The notes under the pieces were generated by a model. It was not told where the DNA came from. It saw nothing but the letters and a program-made list of their open reading frames with translations, and made no database searches. The position numbers and the translations under genes were made by a program. From Macrocystis pyrifera (taxonomy: Eukaryota; Sar; Phaeophyceae; Laminariales; Laminariaceae), in NCBI GenBank assembly GCA_031763025.1, contig JASSKH010000011.1, positions 1,240,001 through 1,304,000 on the forward strand: a stretch of DNA of 64,000 nucleotides, in the 5' to 3' direction. This document shows, in pieces, positions 55,637 through 64,000 of this stretch. The first letter of the stretch is position 1. Every line of letters begins with the position of its first letter.

Positions 55637-58600
55637 CTGGGGTCGGTACGTAGGGGGCATGACACAAGTCGGCACAGGCAACCGGCGTAAAGAGACACAG
55701 CAGCTTCTTAAAAAACGGTAGTAATGAGACAAGCTAATTTACACGGCCATGAAAAATACAGGGCATGCCTTACTATTCAGCTGGGTGAAGCCGGGGGTCT
55801 GAAGCCGAATCTCCGCGCCGTCCGACCGGGAGTCTCCACTAACACCACCATTAGCTGAAATACCACCACCACCAAAAACTAATCTACCGCCACCACCACC
55901 ACCACCACCACCAACAAAACTACCGCCACCACCACCACCAACACCAACACCAACAACAAAACTACCGCCACCACCACCACCACCAACAACAACAATAACA
56001 ACAAAACTACCGCCACCGCCAACAACACAACTACCAAGACCAGCAAAACCACTACCACCACCATCTCCAACACAACTCTCATCACCACCAACACCACTAC
56101 CACCACCATCTCCAACACACCTATCATCACCACCAACACCACCACCAACACCATTACCCCCACCCTCACCACTAACCTCACGGGTGAGCCACTCGTAATC
56201 CTCAGCGACGAGATCCCCACGTCCACACGGATGCCCCTTCCTCCCATCTAAGCCGGGCGATATGATGACCAGGTCCGGACGGAACCCTTCCAGCGCAACA
56301 GACAGAACAGCCAAAGCACCGCCACCCCCGCTCCCCCCCTCCTCCCCTCCTCCATCAAGCCGCCTTCGGGTCAACCGCACCCCCTCTTCACCGGTTGTCG
56401 TGGTGGTGGCGGTGGTGATCGAGCGGCGCCTATCCTTCTCCTTGGGGAGGAGGCGAAGGGCGTGCTCGTGCGCTACCGTTCCGGTGTTGTCGTCTTCGTC
56501 TGGAGGGGAGGGGGGATAGGGATGGATGGTAAGGGGTGGGGCGTTAAGGGTGGTTGGGGGTGGTTGGGGGTGGGCGGGTGGGGGGGGGGGGGGGGGGGGC
56601 ATACCGGGGGAGAAGGAAAGGAAAGGGGGGGGGGGGGGGGGGGGGGGGGGGGGGCGTACTCATTTGTTGCTTGCCTTAGTCATTTGACCATTGACCACGC
56701 ATCCCTTTCGAGACGGAGCAAGGAGGGGGGGGGGGGGGTGTACTCATTATCATGTATGGCCGTAGTGGTATGACCATAGACCCTTGCATCCCTACAATGC
56801 CGGGACGGAGCGTGTCGGGGTTTCACCGACCAGGCAGACATTGCTTGCACCAAGCGCGAAGCGCCGTGAGGTGTTGGGCGAGTCGCATGAAGGGTGAGCC
56901 GCATCCTACTAAGAACCGCTTTTGAGGCGGATTTTCTTGCATATGGATGACAGCATCAATGAATTGATTTAATTTCTGGTGTGGCCACTTCTAGAGACAG
57001 CAATGGGTTTACTATGTAACTGCCTCGTGGTTGCCTCACCATATACACACTACCAGATACGTGATACGACCATCCCCCTTGTGCGGAGTAAAGATAAATG
57101 ATCTAACTTGACCGCCAGCCGTGGTAACCGCCAAAAAAAAGAAAAAAAACAACGAAAAAAACGGTACCCTGGTGGGGGGTGAAACGCACAGTGGTGGCAC
57201 AAAATAAAGTAGGACAACTGCTGAGAAAAACAGCAATCACCGCCATACGGCCTTCTACAATGTGAGGAGGTGGCGTTGTAAGGAGGGGGGGGGGGAGGGG
57301 GGGGGGGGGTGTGTGCTCATGTCATGCATGGCCGTAGTCGTATGACCATAGACCCTCGCATCCCTACAATGCCTGCACGGAGCACGTCGGATTTTCATCG
57401 ACCGGTCAGACATCGCTTGCACCAAGCGCGAAGGAAACGCCGTGAGGTGTTCGGTGAATCGCATGAAGAGTGGGCTGCATTCTACTGACAACCGCTTGTG
57501 AGGCGGACGTTTCGGTTGGGCGGGGGGGGGAGTGAGGGCGGAGCGTGCCGCAAGTGCTTCTTACCAGTGCTACTTTCTACAGTACAATATACGAATAAAA
57601 AAATCAAACGAAAAGATGCATCAAATATTAGACGAAAAAAACAAAACAGCAACAGCCGGGTACACATATATTATGCATGTACCCGGTGAACAAAGTAACA
57701 ATGAATACATCGAATATCAAGAGCGTGGACGGATTCAATGTACAAAAAACAACACAACTACACGAACAATACCAACAACAGCAAGACCGACCGGGGATAC
57801 AATTAGGCGCTACCGCGGGCTGTGGAGTTCATGGGGCGGCGAGGCGAGGCGCGCCCCCCCGCCAGGTGCCCCCGGAGGACCCCGATACATCAAAACTGCG
57901 ATATTTCGATATATCGAGATTTCGATAATTCGATATATCGCAAATTCATTATTTCGATGTATCGCATGTTTGATATGTCGCGTGTCCGATGTTTCAGTGC
58001 AAAAACGCGTAACACGCACCTGACACTGCGATGGAGGCGTACAGGAACGCCGGGTCGAGGGTGCGGCAAAGAATGTCAGCGGTACCGGTCGCCAGATGGG
58101 CGTCCAAGTCCACAACCGCCACACGCCCAACGGACCTGCAGCGTGGAGAGGATGACGAAATAATCAAATGGCAATACGACGTACAGCACTAGATACTGGC
58201 GAAAAAAAATATGAGTAAATCATGGAACGAAATAATGGAAAGAGGCAGCCGTTACCGCTATATTATCGTCCTATTAATAGTTACCGCTACGTCGCCACTT
58301 TGTTTTCGCCGCTACGTCACAGGTACCGTTTCAGCATTACAGCTACCGTTACACCAGCGTTGTCACTGCCGTCATATTCTTACAGATACTGCTACAACCA
58401 CATCGTGAATGTTAAACACCGTTACCTCCACAGAGGTAATTACCAGGTAATGCACTTTCCGCTACAGCTACCGTTACCGTTCACCGCCACACCTGCCACA
58501 GTTACCGCCACCTCGTCAAAGTTACCGACCGCTACCTCCCAACAATTACCGCCACATCACAACAGATATACCGCTACCTCCACCACTATCGCTATCCCAC

Positions 58601-61600
58601 GCAGATGAACTTGCACCCACATAGTTTTTTTTTTTTTTAAATCCTCCGGCGGATTGGTAAAAAAAAAAACGCTTAAGGTCACCCCACTTCCATGTTCAGA
58701 TTTCGTGCCGTGTGTCAATTTAACCCATAGCTCCCGTTGCAGCAACAGCAGAGCAGGCTGCCGTTACCACTGGCGCTTGGGCACGTTGACCCGACCTGAC
58801 CTCACCCCCTAGAGGGGCAATAGCTGTACCACTGATCACCGCGAGTAGACGTATCGATACACATCGTCGTTGTGTTGGTGTTGCCTGTAAAATACTATAA
58901 TATCGTCAACAATACCGGTATTGTCACACTGTTGCAGCTATTGTTAACGCCACATCCTTACCACTACGGCCACATCGTTAATATGCCCGGTACCAAAATC
59001 ACCACCTACCGCGATAAGTTACCTGGTACATCGTTCCAGTTTCTGCAACACCGCAACAATTACCACGACGTATATTGTACCAGTACATCGCTAACGCTAC
59101 CGCTCGTACCGCCACCATCACTACGCCGCGCGCACAAAAAAAACACCGATGCAGCCTCTCGTTTTGTTCAATTGTCCGGCGGATTGATACGTGGAAGAAC
59201 TAACAAACACCGACATACACTCACCACTGCAAGTGAGCGTAAAGCGCTCCGACGGCCACGCTGTTCACCGAAAACGGCCGCCCATCCGACTCCTCCCGCC
59301 CGCCCTCCTGTCCCTCCGAACAGCCCCCGCTGCCGACATGCATACCACGGGTTTCGACGAGGCAGAGGGCGTTCGCGCATTTGCCCGAGAGCACGGCAGA
59401 CACTCCTCGCACCACGCACGCCGCCGACGCTGAGGCGGGACCCCATGTCTCCCAACCCCGGGCCACCATGCTCTTGAGGAAGCTGTGGGTGTGCGCTTGG
59501 GCAAGGTATTGCTGAAAATAGATTGAAGCGAGAAGAGGGGGGGGGAGGTGATACGTACGCGAAAAAACGTAAATTGAAAACTGAAAAAAACAAAATCAAG
59601 CACAAGATTGGAAGGGGGCGAGGAGAGGGGGAGCAGGGGGGGAGCAGGGGGAGCGGGCGGGCCGCGAGGGAGGGGCTGGTACTCGAAAAATGAAGGACAA
59701 TTTCTCAATGTTTCGAGGGCAACTGAGTTTTCGTAGGACTCCTCATGGCTCCTCTATACGTACGCGTACACTCTAATTAATACAATGAGCTCGTTTTCGC
59801 CTGGAAAAAAAATGAGAGTACTCGAATAACACTCACACTCGAATAAAGAACATACTGGTACTAAGTACTCGGACAAGAAGCAGGTCTCGCGGGTGACGTG
59901 GCCAACCATCGCGCTTGTACCATACGGCCGCCCACCTTTTGGTTTCCCCCGGGGCCCCAGCCCCCCCACCCCACCCCCACGCTGCCAACGTCAGCGGCCT
60001 CTTCGGGAGTCTCCATCACCAGCCCCTCCTTTCGCGACGCCTCCAGAACGCCATCCAACTCCGTCCAAACGCTGTCAGATTTCCCCTTGGACGACGTGGT
60101 TGGCCTCAGCACCAGCGTCGAACACCTCGCCGACAAAGCATGGACACCCTCCGCCACCCCGCCGCCTCCTTCTCCCCCTCCTACTCCTGCCCTTTCTGCT
60201 CCAACTCCACCACCTCCTCCTCCTTCTCCCACTTCGCCCCCTGCTTTCCCCCCCTTTCCTCCTCCTCCTATCCCACCCCCTATCAATCCTCCTCCGCTAA
60301 CCACAGTCGCCAAGTCCCCGTTTAGGCGCGCTGTTTCCGTGCACGCACCGCCGCCCGCATCACGATCACCCCCACCACCAGCCGCGCCCACCTCGGATTC
60401 GGCTGCACCACAGGCGTTGGTAGCCCGGCGCAAAAGGAGACACCTGACCCCGATCCACTCCCGCGCGGCAAGGTCGAGCTTCCGCGCTTGAATCATCAGC
60501 CGGGCCGCCTCCATATCCCTCTCGATGAACCGCCCCCCTCCAGACCCGGAGCCACTGTGCTGTCGACCCCTTCCGCCCCCACCTCCTCCTCCTCCTCCTC
60601 CTCCTCCTCCTCCTCCCCCTCATTTCCTCCTCCTCCTCCTCCTCCTCCTCCTCCTCCACCCGGTCCTCCTCCACTACCCCCTCCGGCTCCTGCTGCTGTT
60701 CCAAACCCTTTCCCGCTCACTGCCGACGCTGCAATCTCTCTCCCCCGCACCCCCTTCTCTTCGATCGCCACCACAACTTTCGCCACTACCGCCGCCACCA
60801 GCACTGCCGCGGGCTGGGTTTGCCACGGAAGCGGTAACGGCAAGAGCAGCAACGCAAGTCGCCGAGCCGGCAGCCCCTCCTCCGACTCGCGCAGCAGCCT
60901 CCATGGATGGAGGAGCCTTGGCGCTTGCGTTTTCGGCAACCGCCACCACCCCTGCTGCTGCTGCCCCCCCACCGCCATCACCACCCTTTCCGCCTCGTCC
61001 ACTTCCATCGCGGCACTTTCCGGCAACGGCGGCAGTACTGGCCGCCGCGGCTGTTCTTGGGTATTGCCCTCGACGCCGCTCCCCGCCAACTCCGACGCTA
61101 CCCTTTCGGCACCCGCGTCGACCCGGGAGAAGGCAACAGCCTCCCCTGCATCGGAACAAGTTGTGTCGCCGATACGGTCCGCCGCCGGCGCAGGTTCCGA
61201 GGGCAAGACAGCAGCACCAGCGCCAGCACCAGCAGTAGAAGAAGAAATATACAGGGACGTTTCCGTCGAGTGCCCGGGAGGTCCGACGCAGGAAGGGAGC
61301 GGCGATGCCGACGATGACGAGGCCTCCTCTTCAGCTCGAATCAGACATACTTCCGCCTCCCTCTCTCGTCTGTAGGCATCAGCCAGGCGTCGAACCTGGT
61401 ATATACGGAGGCGGGAAATAGCGGGGCCAAATACGGGGGGGGGGGGGGGGATTGCCTTCGCAATAAACAAGTATTTCTACTCGACGACAACAGCACACCC
61501 AGTGTCCACTCTGATTCTTCATCTGAGAGATACAAACCATGTGGTCAGACTGTGAGGCACAGAAAACCAAAGTAGTCGCGAACGGATCGTGGCGACCATA

Positions 61601-62601
61601 TGAAACGTCCACGTATGTACCGAGTACGACAAGGCAACACAAAACAAGCAGACTACGAAAATAACAATTGAGAACAGTTGAGTGACGAAAACATGGCTCA
61701 CCGGCCTCGGTGTTGGAGCAAGAAAGTGTCACACGAAGTGCACAACGACATCACGAAGCACGCCGTCCAGAAAACTACGAAAACCTTCGCACGAAACGTT
61801 TCGCAGCGCGCCTCGTCGGCGTCACTCGTACCTCTCATGTAACGCGCGGCACGTTCAGGCGCTACGTAGCTATCTTCCGACCGCCCCACCATCTTTTACA
61901 CCGTCCTACCGCCCCCCTCTTTTGCCCGTGCCACCGTCCCACTATCCCACCGCCCTATTTTACCGTCTATCCAACCACCCCACGGTCCCACTACCTCACT
62001 ATTTTATTGTCCCATCCCACAGTCCCATGACCCCGCCGTCCCACTGTCCTACCGCCACTCTATCCCACGACCCACCATCATCCCACGGTCCCACCATCCC
62101 ATCACCCCGTCGTCTCATCCCACAAGCCCCCATTACCCCACCACCCCATCATCTCACCACCACACTGTTCCGCCATCCCGCCATCCCATCAATCCACAGT
62201 CTAACCGTCGCACAGTTCAACTATCCCACACCCCACTGTCCCACCCCACAGTCCGATCACCCCACCATCCCACCATGCCCTCCTAACACCGTCCCACCAA
62301 CCAATGGCCCGAACATCCCACTATCTCACCGTCCCACCACCCCACGGTCCGACCATCCCACCACCGTCCCACCGTCCCGCCATCCCACCACCCCACGGTC
62401 CGACCATCCCACCATTCTAGCATGCCACCACCATCGCACAGTCTCACCGCCCCACCATCCTACCGTCCCACCACCCCACGGTCCTACCTTGTCCTCCTTC
62501 ATGCCCGCCAGCAACGCCTCTGTCTCCGTTCCCTGGGCCTCCATCTCCCTCACGCGCACTCTCGACTTGGACAGGTGAGCCTTTTCTTTCCTGATCATCG
62601 A
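55094..62601 (-). CDS. Divergent HDAC-family protein, likely catalytically dead
   Basis: Minus-strand exons, 5' to 3': 62488-62601, 61395 to about 60.5 kb, about 60514-59990, 59511-59225, 58135-58020, 56499-56177, 55636-55094 (stop). From 59511 onward the phases agree. The deacetylase signatures are recognisable but altered. The GHH pair is TRGMH (first His to Met), DxDxHHGN is DLDAHLATGT (both zinc ligands kept), SAGFDAH is SPGLDGRK (zinc Asp kept), and LEGGY is LERRC (Tyr to Cys). Zinc may still bind, but proton relay and substrate-polarising residues are lost. The usual YPGTG...NVPL loop is not found. The N-terminal region is a charged coiled coil. It could be a regulatory pseudo-enzyme or a decaying gene. 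The 5' end and the 60.5-60.7 kb junction are unresolved. Confidence 0.7.
55870..56160. repeat. CCA/CAA microsatellite in HDAC2 intron
   Basis: CCACCACCACCAACAAAACTACCG units. The minus strand reads as poly-Gly, keeping a frame open past the donor at 56171-56176; I treat it as intron. Confidence 0.85.
56177..56499 (-). CDS. HDAC2 exon with zinc Asp (SPGLDG)
   Basis: Minus-strand acceptor CCCTCCAG, donor GTTAGT. It begins with DEDDNTGTVAHEHALRLLPK, has a Gly/Arg-rich insert, and then ALEGFRPDLVIISPGLDGRK and GDLVAEDYEWLTRE, the family's 'FrPDLviiSaGfDah...eDy.wlT' block. Phase 1 in, 0 out. Confidence 0.85.
56625..56722 (-). repeat. PCT-2 repeat with 30-nt G-run
   Basis: Run of G (56625-56654), then CGTACTCATTTGTTGCTTGC to CATCCCTTTCGAGACGGAGC. 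On the minus strand it follows directly on the C-tract of the PCT-1 copy at 56732-57172. Confidence 0.85.
56732..57172 (-). repeat. PCT-1 repeat, full-length copy in HDAC2 intron
   Basis: G-run, TGTACTCATTATCATGTATG, all family blocks, ending at AAAAAACGGTACC (GGTACCG end). It lies in the 1.5-kb intron that separates the zinc-ligand exons of HDAC2. Confidence 0.85.
57281..57515 (-). repeat. PCT-1 repeat, truncated copy
   Basis: G-rich tract, TGTGTGCTCATGTCATGCAT and family blocks up to AACCGCTTGTGAGGCGGAC. Second copy in the same intron. Confidence 0.82.
58020..58135 (-). CDS. HDAC2 exon with DLDAH zinc motif
   Basis: Minus-strand acceptor CACGCTGCAG, donor GTGCGT. It encodes SVGRVAVVDLDAHLATGTAD then ILCRTLDPAFLYASIAVS, i.e. 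the 'RVaivDlDvHhGNGT..if' block with HLAT in place of HHGN. Phase 2 in, 1 out. Confidence 0.88.
58240..58600. repeat. TTACCGCTAC minisatellite
   Basis: Irregular units around CCGTTACCGCTAC in an HDAC2 intron. A GATATTTCGATATATCGA cluster lies nearby at 57898-57990. Confidence 0.8.
59225..59511 (-). CDS. HDAC2 exon with altered GHH (GMH)
   Basis: Minus-strand acceptor CTATTTTCAG, donor GTGAGT. It encodes QYLAQAHTHSFLKSMVARGW, ASASAACVVRGVSAVLSGKC and ANALCLVETRGMHVGSGG, then a Gly/Glu insert and PFSVNSVAVGALYAHLQ. These correspond to 'vHs.eyl', 'ayaA..aGaalaavdavl.g.a.nAfclvRPPGHHa' and 'gFclfNNvAvaA.yal'. Phase 0 in, 2 out. Confidence 0.88.
59990..60514 (-). CDS. HDAC2 exon, start of deacetylase region
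   Basis: The minus-strand frame runs from MEAARLMIQARKLDLAAREW through a Gly-rich stretch to SDSVWTELDGVLEASRKEGL then VMETPEEAAD, matching the family's 'r..aiw..L...Gl......at' start. Phase-0 donors GTTGGC (59989) or GTGGGG (59980) both fit the next exon. The 5' border lies between 60514 and the stop of this frame at 60674. Confidence 0.6.
60496..61395 (-). CDS. HDAC2 exon, coiled coil plus low-complexity linker
   Basis: The acceptor TATACCAG precedes 61395. It encodes VRRLADAYRREREAEVCLIR AEEEA, continuing a charged helix from the upstream exon, followed by a long Ala/Pro/Gly/Glu linker. The frame stays open to 60496, but the next exon is in another frame from about 60.66 kb. The exon must therefore end near the GAG/GGA repeat (60590-60660), or a repeat-length change shifts the frame. 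Confidence 0.55.
   Translation of the reverse strand, partial: VRRLADAYRREREAEVCLIRAEEEASSSSASPLPSCVGPPGHSTETSLYISSSTAGAGAGAAVLPSEPAPAADRIGDTTCSDAGEAVAFSRVDAGAERVASELAGSGVEGNTQEQPRRPVLPPLPESAAMEVDEAERVVMAVGGQQQQGWWRLPKTQAPRLLHPWRLLRESEEGLPARRLALLLLPLPLPWQTQPAAVLVAAVVAKVVVAIEEKGVRGREIAASAVSGKGFGTAAGAGGGSGGGPGGGGGGGGGGGGNEGEEEEEEEEEEEVGAEGVDSTVAPGLEGGGSSRGIWRRPG
60585..60662. repeat. CTC/TCC triplet microsatellite
   Basis: CTCCTCCTCCTCCTC repeats, encoding poly-Glu or poly-Gly on the minus strand. This is the likely site of length change between the two HDAC2 frames. Confidence 0.85.
61880..62480. repeat. CCCACCATCCCAC minisatellite in HDAC2 intron
   Basis: Irregular 10-20-bp units of CCCACCRTCCCACCATCC for 600 bp between the two coiled-coil exons. 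Frames across it are repeat translations. Confidence 0.88.
62488..62601 (-). CDS. HDAC2 coiled-coil exon
   Basis: Minus-strand acceptor GACCGCTGCAG, donor GTAGGA, 38 codons in phase 0. It encodes SMIRKEKAHLSKSRVRVREM then EAQGTETEALLAGMKEDK, a charged amphipathic helix that joins directly to VRRLADAYRRE of the next exon. Confidence 0.65.
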
Positions 62602-63225
62602 CTGCAGCGGTCCAAAAAAGGAAGGCAACAAAACGACAGCGAAAACATGGCATGTATACGGTAAGCGGTACGGTAGGCCGCATAATATGTTTGAAGCGGT
62701 ATGGTAATCGATATGGTGTGCAAGTACGGAGGCGGTACGCTTGGCGGGAATGAGAAGGGGTACGGTATGCGGAATGACAAGCAGTATGCTCCTTGCCCCT
62801 TCTGAATCATTGGCTGAAGCGGTTCAAAAATAGACCACAACAATACAACGGCGAGAGCATGGTACGGTAGGCGGCATGATGGGCCGTTGAAAATATGTTA
62901 GGGCGGTATTGGTATTCGGTATGGTGTGCCAGTATGGAGGCGGTATGGCAAGCGGTACGGTAATCAGTATGGTACGAAAGCATGAAGGCGGCATGTTCGG
63001 CGGTAAAGTAACCGGTATGGTAACGCGGGTAGGGAGACGGTACGTTGGGCGGTACGGTAAGCGGTATGGTACGCAGTACGGCATGTTGTATGGTAAGCGT
63101 TATGGTAGGCGGCACTGTAAGCGATGCTGGTAAACGTAAGGCAAGCGGTATGGTGTGCGCAAGATACTCGGTAAGGAAAGCGGTAGGTCTACCGGCACGG
63201 GGGAATGACGAGGCAGGAAGAGGCA
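62602..63225. repeat. Tandem ~215-bp duplications with GCGGTATGGTA repeats
   Basis: The acceptor-side sequence of the 62601 exon (TGATCATCGACTGCAGCGGT CC) recurs at about 62804-62828 (TGAATCATTGGCTGAAGCGG TTC). After each copy come GCATGGYRYGTA and GGCGGTATGGTAAGCGGTAC-type units. The second exon-like copy is open only for about PMIQKGQGAYCL. Confidence 0.8.
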
Positions 63226-63460
<235 letters not shown>

Positions 63461-63463
63461 CAG

Positions 63464-63560
63464 GAGGGGGGGGGGGTGTGTACTCGCTATCATGCAGGGC
63501 CGTAATCGTATGACCATAGACCCTCGCATCCCTACAATGCCGGGACGGGGGCAATCAGGC
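63464..63560 (-). repeat. PCT-1 repeat, truncated copy
   Basis: G-run, TGTGTACTCGCTATCATGCA through CCTACAATGCCGGGACGGGG, arranged head-to-tail with the preceding copy. Confidence 0.8.
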
Positions 63561-63663
63561 ATGCCTGCCTCTTGATGCCGAGCGCAATATAGTATACACT
63601 TAAGACAGCCCCCCCCCTCCTGCGGCAAATTTCGGAGCCGATTGCGTCCAAAACATAGCACTA

Positions 63664-63775
63664 TTACGGGGGACTATAGTAAATAGGCCCAAATATTGTT
63701 AGTAAAAATGGGGAAATATATACCAGGTAGGTTTTTGTGTGTACCGTAGGTCCTATTTACTATGGTCCCCCGTAA
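63664..63775 (-). mobile_element. MITE copy carrying TACCAGGTA insertion
   Basis: 112-bp copy, TA on both sides. It reads ATATATACCAGGTAGGTTTTTG at the same TA where the 37846 copy has TACCTGGTA. Confidence 0.9.
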
Positions 63776-64000
63776 TAAGGGGGTACACACGACAAACACA
63801 TGGTAGCTGTCGAAAAATGTCGTCGAGATGTTTCCTTGTAGACGCGTCGCTCGGCCTTTACACTTTCCCCTTTGTCGAGGGGTTGTGATATGTTATCACA
63901 CACCTATGCCCGAACCCCCCACCCCCCCCATCCGAGGGTTGTCTAGACCTTGGCCTAGCTTCCATATAATAGTTGAAAACATGCTTGACATTGTACCCTA
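63776..64000. other. Unassigned DNA to window end
   Basis: No exon or repeat recognised in the last 225 bp. Confidence 0.5.

Noticed and set aside
56177..56602. Extension of the HDAC2 exon upstream of 56499
   Set aside because: The extra residues are Pro-rich translation of the polypyrimidine tract; the acceptor at 56500-56502 gives the right phase.

Overview
The window looks like nuclear DNA of an intron-rich eukaryote. There are no operons, coding exons are mostly 55-300 bp and bounded by GT-AG splice sites, introns run to kilobases, and most of the sequence is mini- and microsatellites, homopolymers and small transposons. The best guess is a stramenopile alga of the brown-algal kind. That is inference from gene style and repeat load, not from a diagnostic marker.

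Layout. (1) At 2.1-5.7 kb, plus strand, lies the 3' part of a gene for a SPIN90/Ldb17-type (DUF2013) protein: three phase-compatible exons ending at a stop at 5670. (2) From 5.7 to 22.9 kb the DNA is mostly repeats; the only certain gene is the main exon of 60S ribosomal protein eL30 on the minus strand (16843-17157). (3) From 22.96 to 51.76 kb, plus strand, a histone deacetylase (HDAC1 here) can be assembled from 15 exons whose phases all agree (3129 nt, 1042 residues plus stop). All zinc ligands and catalytic residues are present. Its introns hold many transposon copies. (4) From 55.09 to 62.60 kb, minus strand, lies a second, divergent HDAC-family gene (HDAC2), tail-to-tail with HDAC1. It keeps the three predicted zinc ligands but has lost one catalytic His and the catalytic Tyr, so it reads as a candidate pseudo-deacetylase.

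Mobile DNA. About 20 copies of a ~105-bp TA-flanked palindromic MITE (TIR starting TTACGGGGG) are scattered through the window, two of them nested. One is split by a 3075-bp hAT-like element with a perfect 14-bp TIR, an exact 8-bp target duplication and a decayed transposase end. A ~270-bp relative at 39.1 kb also has an exact 8-bp duplication. A further family has a constant end in a variable C-tract, with copies cut to different lengths from the other side. The 9-mer TACCWGGTA recurs about 15 times and appears in two MITE copies as an exact insertion at TA, as a transposon footprint would.

The two HDAC genes probably share a remote origin and may act on chromatin, one as enzyme and the other perhaps as binding or regulatory protein. 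The SPIN90-like protein (actin/Arp2/3 control) and eL30 (ribosome) have no evident functional tie to them.
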